Assembly: GCA_003250355.1 (NCBI GenBank)
Contig: QKGS01000086.1
Location: 1 to 34,207 of the forward strand
Direction of reading: 5' to 3'
Origin: Bacteroidota bacterium
GTDB lineage: Bacteria; Bacteroidota; Bacteroidia; Bacteroidales; SZUA-534
Length of the DNA: 34,207 nucleotides
In this document: piece by piece, positions 16,079 to 22,673 of the stretch
Position numbering within the stretch: the stretch's first letter is position 1
How the letters are laid out: every line of letters begins with the position of its first letter
Notes under the pieces: model-generated
The model's input: the letters and a program-made list of their open reading frames with translations, nothing else
Told to the model about the DNA's origin: nothing
Databases searched by the model: none
Made by a program: the position numbers and the translations under genes

Positions 16079-17491
16079 ATGGACATTATTAACGAACGAA
16101 AACTTCAGGTAGCCACAGCCGGAGCTAACGCACCATTTAAAATGGAATGCGGAAAAAAAAGCACTGCAGGTTCAGTAAGCCAAAGAGCTTGCGTGTTTTG
16201 TGGTTCAAGAGTGGTGTTGTATCCTATTACCGATGCACTTCACTTAATTCACGGGCCGGTAGGCTGTGCAGCTTACACATGGGATATCCGCGGTTCTTTA
16301 TCATCGGGTAGGGAAATATACCGACTTAGTTTTACTACCGACCTTCACGAAAATGAAGTGGTATTCGGCGGTGAAAAAAAACTTTACAGTGCCTTGGTTG
16401 AACTTATTGACAAGCATAAGCCCAAAGCTGCATTTGTTTACTCAACCTGTATTGTAGGGGTAATAGGCGACGACGTAGAAGCAGTATGCCGCAAGGTATC
16501 GGCCGAAAAAGGGATTGACGTACTGCCTGTACAAAGCGAAGGGTTTAACGGAACAAAAAAAGATGGTTATAAGGTAGCCTGCGAAGCTATTGCTAAATTG
16601 GTAGGTACCGATAACAATGCCGTATTGCCACAGTACAGCGTAAATATATTAGGCGACTTTAACCTTGCCGGCGAACTTTGGATGCTTACCGAATACTACA
16701 AGCAAATGGGTGTACACATTAATGCAACCATTACAGGCGACGGACGTGTCGATGATATTCGTAAAGCACACAAAGCCGACTTGAATATAGTACAGTGTTC
16801 GGGTGCTATGATACACCTAGCCAAAATAATGAAAGAGAAGTACGGAATACCATTTATGAAAGTATCGTATTTCGGAATTGAAGATATGAGCGATGCACTT
16901 TACGAGGTAGCGCGTTTCTTTAAAAGTGCTGAACTTATGGCGAAAGCTCAAACACTTGTAAAAGCCGAACTGGGGCGTTTGCTTCCCGCTTTGGCTGAAT
17001 ATAAAAAAGACCTTGAGGGTAAAAAAGCCTGCATTTACGTAGGTGGTGCTTTTAAAGCTATTTCGCTGGTTAAAGCATTGCGATTGCTGGGAGTAAAAAC
17101 AGCTGTTGTAGGTTCACAAACCGGTAACTCCGACGATTATGAACTGTTAAAAGAACTTTGCGATGAGGGGACAATTATTGTCGACGATTCTAACCCTAAT
17201 GAGTTATCGCAATTTGTTAAGCAAACAGGTTCCGATATTTTCATAGGGGGAGTGAAAGAACGACCTATTGCATATAAAATGGGACTCGGTTTCTGCGACC
17301 ATAACCACGAACGCAAAGAAGCCCTGGCCGGATACGAAGGTATGTTGAATTTTGCTAAAGAGATATATGCAACAGCAATGAGCCCCGTATGGCAATTTAC
17401 CCGTAAGGGCCATAATAATAGCATAGAGACGCAAGATATTGCGTCTCACAGTAGGACGCAAGATATTGCGTCTCACATTAAAGACGCATGA
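16079..17491 (+). CDS. nifE: FeMo-co scaffold protein NifE with repeat-encoded C-terminus
   Basis: A 470-residue NifD-like subunit of the NifEN scaffold, on which the NifB-co precursor is matured to FeMo-co. Cluster-binding cysteines are C38 (RACVFCGSR), C63 (HGPVGCAAYTWD) and C124 (YSTCIVGVIGDD). The normal protein core ends near residue 447 (SPVWQFTRKGHNNS). The final ~22 residues (IETQDIASHS, RTQDIASH, IKDA) are translated from three palindromic repeat units at 17427-17501, and the stop codon (TGA 17489-17491) is inside the third unit. The original end of the gene was therefore replaced or extended by repeat insertion. ATG 16079 gives the expected NifE N-terminus; an earlier ATG at 16072 runs into a stop after six codons. 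Confidence 0.95.
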   Translation: MDIINERKLQVATAGANAPFKMECGKKSTAGSVSQRACVFCGSRVVLYPITDALHLIHGPVGCAAYTWDIRGSLSSGREIYRLSFTTDLHENEVVFGGEKKLYSALVELIDKHKPKAAFVYSTCIVGVIGDDVEAVCRKVSAEKGIDVLPVQSEGFNGTKKDGYKVACEAIAKLVGTDNNAVLPQYSVNILGDFNLAGELWMLTEYYKQMGVHINATITGDGRVDDIRKAHKADLNIVQCSGAMIHLAKIMKEKYGIPFMKVSYFGIEDMSDALYEVARFFKSAELMAKAQTLVKAELGRLLPALAEYKKDLEGKKACIYVGGAFKAISLVKALRLLGVKTAVVGSQTGNSDDYELLKELCDEGTIIVDDSNPNELSQFVKQTGSDIFIGGVKERPIAYKMGLGFCDHNHERKEALAGYEGMLNFAKEIYATAMSPVWQFTRKGHNNSIETQDIASHSRTQDIASHIKDA

Positions 17492-17531
17492 TTATGCGTC
17501 TATGATAGTAAAGACGCAAGATATTGCGTCT
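17427..17531. repeat. Four palindromic repeat units across the nifE 3' end and the nifE-nifN gap
   Basis: The units start at 17427, 17454, 17482 and 17512. Types are AAGATATT, AAGATATT (first base G), ATGATTAT and AAGATATT, within the AGACGC...GCGTCT frame. The first two are 27 bp apart, a multiple of three, so each encodes TQDIASH in the nifE frame. The third holds the nifE stop. The fourth ends 23 bp before the nifN ATG. Confidence 0.92.
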
Positions 17532-17554
17532 CAACGACCAAAAACTATATAGCA

Positions 17555-18949
17555 ATGAAACCACTAACAGAAACAAAAGCATTTACAGCCACCCGCAACG
17601 CGTGTAAGTTGTGTGCACCTTTGGGAGCCAGTATGGCATACAAGGGTATACAAGGGTGTGTGCCGTTAATTCACGGTTCGCAAGGCTGTGCCACTTATGT
17701 ACGAAGGTACATGATAAGTCATTATAAAGAACCAATAGATATTGCCTCGTCGAGTTTTAGTGAGGAATCAACTATATTCGGAGGCGGACCAACCCTTAAA
17801 CTGGCTATGTTTAACGTAGGAAACCAGTATAAGCCTTACCATATAGGGGTAACTACAACTTGCCTGAGCGAGACAATAGGGGATGATGTGCCGCAAATAA
17901 TTAAGGAGTTCAGGGGGGAGGCTCCGGAGTTAGCGCACATTGGTCTTGCTCATGCATCAACCCCTAGTTACTGCGGTACTCATGTCGATGGGTTTCATCA
18001 GGCTATAGTATCGGTTATTAAATATTTGAGCTCCGAAGCAGAACCCAACAACAAGTTGGTGCTGCTTCCGGGTATGCTCTCTCCGGCCGATTATCGCTAT
18101 TTGACCGAAATAATGGAGCGTATGGATATTGATGTTATTATGCTACCCGACCTTTCTGAATCGCTCGATAATCCGCATTGGGAAGATTATAAACGTATAC
18201 CCGACGGAGGAACAACCCCTGAGCAATTGAAATCATTGGGCGGAGCTAAATCATACATGCAATTTGGCGATGTGCTTAATAAGGGGATGATTGCAAATAC
18301 AGTGAAACGAAAAAATATTAACACTCCAGGTTCTGTACTTGAAGAGATGTACAATATGCCCGGGGCTACCACAGGTTTCCCGATAGGTATAAATGCAACC
18401 GACCGTTTTTTCAACCTGCTCGAAAAAATGACAGGTAAAGCAATACCCGAGAAATACACAAAAGAGCGTGGTCGCTTAGTAGATGCTTATACCGATGGTC
18501 ATAAATACGTGTTCGATAAAAGAGCGGTAATATACGGTGAAGAAGATTTTGTAATAGGGCTTACCGAATTTTTGACCGAAATAGGTATAAAACCGGTGCT
18601 TATTGCCACAGGTGGCGAAAGCTCAGCATTTAAAGGTATTGTAAAGTCAAAGCTTAACCCGCGACATAACCCCGAAATTATGGTAGGAGCCGACTTTGAA
18701 GAGATAGCCGAAAAATGCCGTGAGATAGAAAAACCCGACATTATGATTGGACATAGCAAAGGGTACTATATAGCTCGCGAACTTAACTTTCCGCTGTTAA
18801 GAGTAGGATTCCCTATTCACGACCGCTTTGGTAGTCAGCGTGTGCTTCATATTGGTTACGAAGGGGCACATCGCTTATTTGAGAACATTGCAAACGCATT
18901 AATAGAATACAAACAAGAGAACAGCCCGGTAGGGTGGAAATATATGTAA
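17555..18949 (+). CDS. nifN: FeMo-co scaffold protein NifN
   Basis: A 464-residue NifK-like subunit of the NifEN scaffold. Cysteines are C20 (ACKLCAPLGA), C45 (HGSQGCATYVRR) and C103 (TTTCLSETIGDD). The C-terminal half ends in the family-typical 'RVGFPIHDRFGSQRVLHIGYEGAHRLFENIANALIEYKQ'. It begins 63 bp after the nifE stop with repeat units between. Its own stop codon TAA (18947-18949) lies in the GTAAAGACGC flank that the palindromic repeat carries elsewhere, so the repeat may have supplied the stop. No NifX domain is fused here; that domain is on NifB. Confidence 0.95.
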   Translation: MKPLTETKAFTATRNACKLCAPLGASMAYKGIQGCVPLIHGSQGCATYVRRYMISHYKEPIDIASSSFSEESTIFGGGPTLKLAMFNVGNQYKPYHIGVTTTCLSETIGDDVPQIIKEFRGEAPELAHIGLAHASTPSYCGTHVDGFHQAIVSVIKYLSSEAEPNNKLVLLPGMLSPADYRYLTEIMERMDIDVIMLPDLSESLDNPHWEDYKRIPDGGTTPEQLKSLGGAKSYMQFGDVLNKGMIANTVKRKNINTPGSVLEEMYNMPGATTGFPIGINATDRFFNLLEKMTGKAIPEKYTKERGRLVDAYTDGHKYVFDKRAVIYGEEDFVIGLTEFLTEIGIKPVLIATGGESSAFKGIVKSKLNPRHNPEIMVGADFEEIAEKCREIEKPDIMIGHSKGYYIARELNFPLLRVGFPIHDRFGSQRVLHIGYEGAHRLFENIANALIEYKQENSPVGWKYM

Positions 18950-18997
18950 AGACGCATGATATGCGTCTCAACAGTAAAGACGCAAGATATTGCGTCT
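18950..18997. repeat. Two palindromic repeat units between nifN and nifB
   Basis: The first unit, AGACGCATGATATGCGTCT (18950-18968), lacks one T of the loop and abuts the nifN stop. The second, AGACGCAAGATATTGCGTCT, is at 18978-18997. A TTG inside the second unit (18990) is in frame with nifB but is not its likely start. Confidence 0.92.
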
Positions 18998-19016
18998 CAA
19001 CAAAAAAACAATAGAT

Positions 19017-20276
19017 ATGGTAAACGCAAACAATCATCCATGCTTCAATAAGGACGCCAAAGGCACTTATGGAAGGGTACACCTACCGGTGGCACCAAAA
19101 TGTAACATACAATGTAACTATTGTAACCGCGATTATGACTGTGTAAACGAATCACGTCCGGGGGTAACTTCAACAATCCTTACTCCGCGTCAGGCTGTCG
19201 ATTATTTGCACGAAATACGTAAAAATCACCCTAACCTTATAGTAGCAGGTATTGCCGGCCCGGGCGACCCGTTCGCTAACCCCGACGAAACTATGGAAAC
19301 CATGCGCCTTATTCGTAAGGAGATACCTGAAATGATTCTTTGCCTTTCTACAAATGGCTTGAATTTGGCTCCATATATCGATGAAATAGCAGAGCTTCAG
19401 GTAAGTCATGTAACTATTACTATTAATGGAAAAACACCCGAAGAAATTGAAGATATATACCGTTGGGTTCGAGTGGGAAATAAAGCATACCGTGGTATTG
19501 AAGGGGCAAAAATACTATTGAGCGAGCAAATTAAAAATATAACTAAACTTAAAGAAAAAGGTATTACAGTTAAAATTAATACCATAGCCATACAAGAGAT
19601 AAACGTACCGGAAATTCCCGCTTTGGCTAAATATGTAGCCGAACTTGGAGCCGATACCATGAATATTATCCCTCTATATCCGGTTAAAGATACCCCTTTC
19701 GAAGAGTTTGAAGAACCGGCACCTGCACTAATGAAAGACCTTAGAGCTATGACAGCCGAGTTCTTAAAGCCAATGGAACATTGTGCACGTTGCCGCGCCG
19801 ATGCTGCCGGATTACTTGGTCAGGATATTAAAGAGAGTACCCAAATGCTTCGCGACTTTGCACTAAAAGTACCACAAAGCAATAAAGAGCGTAAATACGT
19901 TGCCGTAGCAAGTATGGAGGGAATGCTTGTAAACCAGCATATGGGCGAGGCCGAAAGTCTTTATATATTCAAAGAAACACCTTCGGGTTATCGTATGATT
20001 GAACAGCGCGAAACACCGGCTAAGGGCGGAGGAATGGAACGTTGGCAGAACCTGCTCGAAAAAATAGACGATTGTCGTGCTATTCTTGTGTCGGGGGTTG
20101 GTTCATCACCTTACAACTATATCAGTAAAGCAGGGGTTCAGGTTATTGAAATGACAGGACTCATTGACGACGGACTCGACGCTGTGTATAAGGGCAAGGA
20201 GCTTAAAACCGTAAAAAAACGCGATATGTTCAAATGCGGAAGCGACTGTTCAGGTTCAGGAACAGGCTGCGGTTGA
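19017..20276 (+). CDS. nifB: FeMo-co biosynthesis radical SAM protein NifB with fused NifX-like domain
   Basis: A 419-residue radical SAM enzyme that fuses two [4Fe-4S] units with a SAM-derived carbide to make NifB-co, the 8Fe-9S-C precursor of FeMo-co. The SAM cluster motif is C29-x3-C33-x2-C36 (KCNIQCNYCNRDYDC). Further cysteines C42 and 'MEHCARCRADAAG' bind the K clusters. From about residue 295 (RKYVAVASMEGMLVNQHMGEA) a NifX/NafY-type cofactor-carrier domain follows, ending in a Cys/Gly tail (KCGSDCSGSGTGCG). ATG 19017 was chosen because it gives the family-typical start (NHPCFNKDAKGTYGRVHLPVAP). The upstream in-frame TTG at 18990 lies inside a palindromic repeat. Confidence 0.96.
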   Translation: MVNANNHPCFNKDAKGTYGRVHLPVAPKCNIQCNYCNRDYDCVNESRPGVTSTILTPRQAVDYLHEIRKNHPNLIVAGIAGPGDPFANPDETMETMRLIRKEIPEMILCLSTNGLNLAPYIDEIAELQVSHVTITINGKTPEEIEDIYRWVRVGNKAYRGIEGAKILLSEQIKNITKLKEKGITVKINTIAIQEINVPEIPALAKYVAELGADTMNIIPLYPVKDTPFEEFEEPAPALMKDLRAMTAEFLKPMEHCARCRADAAGLLGQDIKESTQMLRDFALKVPQSNKERKYVAVASMEGMLVNQHMGEAESLYIFKETPSGYRMIEQRETPAKGGGMERWQNLLEKIDDCRAILVSGVGSSPYNYISKAGVQVIEMTGLIDDGLDAVYKGKELKTVKKRDMFKCGSDCSGSGTGCG

Positions 20277-20296
20277 TATTATTTGGTTTAAAATAT

Positions 20297-20328
20297 TTGT
20301 AGAGACAAGGCATGCCTTGTCTCTACAA
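20297..20328. repeat. Perfect 32-bp palindrome between nifB and the ferredoxin gene
   Basis: Each 16-bp arm begins TTGTAGAGACAAGGCA and the second arm is its exact complement. No T-run follows. Its outer TAGAGAC/GTCTCTA matches the frame of the shorter AGACGC-type units upstream, so it probably belongs to a related palindrome superfamily with a different core. Confidence 0.85.
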
Positions 20329-20376
20329 TGAAATGAAATAAACATACATTAATTAATAACAATAAAATTAATAACA

Positions 20377-20682
20377 ATGAAAAAACCGGAGTTTCACATT
20401 TTAGTATGCAACAGCTACAGAGTAGCCGGCGATGCACAGGGATATTGCAATAAAAACGGGGCAGGCGACCTTATTCAGTATATATCTGAAGAGTGTGCCG
20501 ACCGTGGGCTCGATGTTGCTGTTTCAAGTACAGCGTGTTTAAATGTTTGCTCGCAAGGTCCAATTATGGTTATTCACCCCAATAACTATTGGTATGGAGC
20601 AATAAGCGAAGAAAAAATTGATGAAATACTTGATGCACTTGAAGAAGGAAAAGCAGTTGAAGAATATTTAATTGCCGACTAA
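20377..20682 (+). CDS. Thioredoxin-like [2Fe-2S] ferredoxin
   Basis: A 101-residue ferredoxin. Its four cysteines are C11, C24 (C-x12-C), C54 and C58 (C-x3-C), the ligand spacing of the thioredoxin-fold [2Fe-2S] ferredoxins (Clostridium pasteurianum 2Fe ferredoxin and Azotobacter FdI 2Fe type). Related proteins lie in nif clusters of other anaerobes and have been linked to the MoFe protein. Here it sits between nifB and nifV in the same orientation, so a role as an electron donor to cofactor synthesis or to nitrogenase is likely but not shown by sequence. One further Cys (C40) is present. Confidence 0.9.
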   Translation: MKKPEFHILVCNSYRVAGDAQGYCNKNGAGDLIQYISEECADRGLDVAVSSTACLNVCSQGPIMVIHPNNYWYGAISEEKIDEILDALEEGKAVEEYLIAD

Positions 20683-20719
20683 TTCGATTTTTTACTCAAA
20701 CTAAACCAACTATTTGCAC

Positions 20720-20750
20720 AGCAGTAACTGCTTAGGCAGTACTGCTTGCT
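20720..20750 (+). terminator. Hairpin (possible partial terminator) before nifV
   Basis: AGCAGTAACTGC (20720-20731) pairs with GCAGTACTGCT (20736-20746), with one bulged A and a TTAG loop, followed by a short T-rich tail (TGCTTTTA). The T-run is short, so it may reduce rather than stop transcription into nifV. Confidence 0.45.
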
Positions 20751-20798
20751 TTTACTTATAAAACAAACACTACTCACTACCAATAAACAACAACCAAA

Positions 20799-21935
20799 AT
20801 GAAAAAGTATATAGTAGACACCACACTACGCGATGGAGAGCAAACCCCCGGGGTAATGTTCACCGCAATACAAAAGATGGAGATAGCATATTATCTCAAT
20901 CAGCTTGGAATTGACGAAGTTGAGGTAGGAACTCCTGCAATGGGAGTATCTGAACAAAATATAATACGAGAAATTGCAACAGCAGGCTTTTTGTTCCGTA
21001 CCATCAGTTGGTGCAGAGCATTAACACTTGACATTGACTTGGCCGAATTGTGTAAAACCGATGCTGTAAACATATCGTTTCCTGTGTCTGAAATACAATT
21101 AAATGCATTGCAAAAAGATGAGAATTGGGTACTTGAGCAAATACCAATATTAGTAAAATATGCTTTGGCAAAGTTTAAATATGTATATGTAGGAATGCAG
21201 GACGCCACACGTGCAAATCGTGATTTTTTAATTCAAGCTATTGCAACAGCTCTTAATGCCGGTGCTTGCAGAATACGAATAGCCGATACTGTAGGTATAA
21301 TGAATCCGGTAAGTACAACCGGCTTGTTTGCCGATTTAGTTAATATATTTTCCCATACCGACTTTGAGTTTCATCCCCACAACGACTTGGGAATGGCTAC
21401 CGCAAATGCATTTTCCGCAAGGGTAGCCGGAGCAAGTGGCGTTAGCGGAACAGTTAACGGAATAGGCGAAAGAGCCGGTAATGTAGCTATTGAAGAACTT
21501 ATTATGGCCGAATATATGGCTGTCGGAAATATTACAAAGTATAACACACATATTATAAAAAAAATATGCAGTTCAGTTGCTGAGTTTTCTTATTTGCCAT
21601 TAAGTAAATGTAAGCCAATTGTAGGAGGCAATGCTTTTGTTCACGAAACAGGTGTTCATGTAAGGAGTGTGCTAAAAAATAAAATGTCGTATCAGCCTTA
21701 CGATGAATCGAAAGTTGGAGTAGGAGAATCAAAGGTGGTTATAGGAAAGCATAGTGGCAAATCTGCTATTGAATATTTCTTTAAACAAAATGGAAAAGAG
21801 TTGACTAAAACAGAGTTATTGCTTATACAGGAAAGAATTAAAGAAGCATTGGAACATGAAAATATTGAGCCTAATGAAAATTATATTATGGATATTTATA
21901 AAAATGTGATGTGTTCAGGAATTTCTAATGCATGA
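20799..21935 (+). CDS. nifV: Homocitrate synthase
   Basis: A 378-residue enzyme that condenses acetyl-CoA with 2-oxoglutarate to (R)-homocitrate, the organic ligand of FeMo-co. Family motifs are the N-terminal 'VDTTLRDGEQTPGV' (metal/substrate binding R-D), 'EVEVGTPAM', 'IRIADTVGIMNP', the metal-binding 'FHPHNDLGMATAN', and 'GTVNGIGERAGNVAIEEL'. It also has the leucine-type C-terminal half with 'HETGVHVRSVLKN' and 'GKHSGKSAI'. Its place at the end of the nif cluster argues for NifV rather than a leucine- or lysine-pathway homologue. Confidence 0.93.
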   Translation: MKKYIVDTTLRDGEQTPGVMFTAIQKMEIAYYLNQLGIDEVEVGTPAMGVSEQNIIREIATAGFLFRTISWCRALTLDIDLAELCKTDAVNISFPVSEIQLNALQKDENWVLEQIPILVKYALAKFKYVYVGMQDATRANRDFLIQAIATALNAGACRIRIADTVGIMNPVSTTGLFADLVNIFSHTDFEFHPHNDLGMATANAFSARVAGASGVSGTVNGIGERAGNVAIEELIMAEYMAVGNITKYNTHIIKKICSSVAEFSYLPLSKCKPIVGGNAFVHETGVHVRSVLKNKMSYQPYDESKVGVGESKVVIGKHSGKSAIEYFFKQNGKELTKTELLLIQERIKEALEHENIEPNENYIMDIYKNVMCSGISNA

Positions 21936-21971
21936 TTATAGAATTGTATAAAACAGAATAAAAAAGCCATT

Positions 21972-22346
21972 ATGAAAAATACAGATACACTTAAAGAAGG
22001 GATAGCATATTTAGAAAAACTAAAAGGAGTAGACCCTTCAAAATCGAAATTGGGAGCCGAGGTATTGTACAATTTTATTTGCCTTGGAATAGAGTCGGTA
22101 CTTACTGCAGTACTAATGGAAAACGGCAAGGTAGTAGACCATAGCGGGATAGGAAACCTTATTAGGGAACTTAAAAATGTTGAGGAGGTTGACCCTATGT
22201 GGGTTGATACTGCCAGATATATGAATCGCTTCAATAGTTATTGTTCAATGGAGCCTATTGCGGCTAAAATACCTAATAATGATGAATTGAAACAATTTAT
22301 TGTTTTTGGGTTGTCGGTTCTTGAGTACGGACAAGCAAAGTTATAG
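21972..22346 (+). CDS. HEPN-like helical protein of unknown function in the nif cluster
   Basis: A 124-residue, all-helical, cytoplasmic protein. The middle segment (EVLYNFICLGIESVLTAVLMENGKVVDHSGIGNLIRELKNV) resembles the HEPN pattern of a helix with paired bundle residues, '.gk..dHs...L...L'. The RNase motif R-x4-6-H of toxin-type HEPN proteins is not evident, so nuclease activity is not supported. It begins 36 bp after nifV in the same orientation and is followed by a strong terminator, so it is the last gene of the nif transcript. A structural, chaperone or regulatory job in nitrogenase assembly is possible; I do not recognise a named nif gene. The HEPN assignment is tentative. Confidence 0.6.
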   Translation: MKNTDTLKEGIAYLEKLKGVDPSKSKLGAEVLYNFICLGIESVLTAVLMENGKVVDHSGIGNLIRELKNVEEVDPMWVDTARYMNRFNSYCSMEPIAAKIPNNDELKQFIVFGLSVLEYGQAKL

Positions 22347-22386
22347 CATATATATTTTTGGTTATATAGTTTATAGTTTTTTGGTG

Positions 22387-22412
22387 GGGTGGCCTGGTTA
22401 GCCACCCTTTTT
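22387..22412 (+). terminator. Rho-independent terminator of the nif operon
   Basis: GGGTGGC (22387-22393) and GCCACCC (22401-22407) form a perfect 7-bp GC-rich stem with a 7-nt loop, followed by five T. It lies 41 bp after the HEPN-like gene. Confidence 0.9.
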
Positions 22413-22536
22413 AGTGGTGTGTTTTGGGGGTTGTGTGATTTTTTTTAAAAATAACTTGACATTTATTAAAAATGTGGGGGTGTTTATTTGTAAAATGTAT
22501 TTTTTAGTAAAAAAAACATAAAAATATAGGGGGTGT

Positions 22537-22571
22537 ATTGTGTAAATAATATTTTTACTACTTTTGTAGTA
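22537..22571 (+). promoter_or_regulatory. Promoter of the nifA-like gene with overlapping inverted repeat
   Basis: ATTG (22537-22540), 18 bp, then TACTTTTG (22559-22566) fits the Bacteroidota -33/-7 consensus TTTG/TAnnTTTG. The -7 element is inside the inverted repeat TACTAC-TTTT-GTAGTA (22556-22571). The start codon at 22674 leaves a leader of about 100 nt. Regulation at the inverted repeat is inference. Confidence 0.5.
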
Positions 22572-22673
22572 GCAACAAAAACCAAAATAACTATTATGTT
22601 TTAATACATTATTTTGCATAGAGTATTAGTACATAAGAGTTATTTGCCACACCACAAAAACCGCAAATTGAAA

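Larger units (their letters stand above)
22347..22673. other. Region between the nif operon and the nifA-like gene
   Basis: This 327-bp region holds the terminator (22387-22412), three G5-TG-rich direct repeats starting at 22426, 22476 and 22529 (spacings 50 and 53 bp), and a promoter with a -7 element inside an inverted repeat (22537-22571). No protein gene is supported. Confidence 0.7.

Noticed and set aside
18990-19016. Upstream TTG start for nifB adding nine residues
   Set aside because: The TTG lies within a palindromic repeat unit, and the ATG at 19017 gives the conserved NifB N-terminus.
22614-22673. Upstream TTG start for the nifA-like gene
   Set aside because: The added 20 residues have no family resemblance; ATG 22674 is a normal start.
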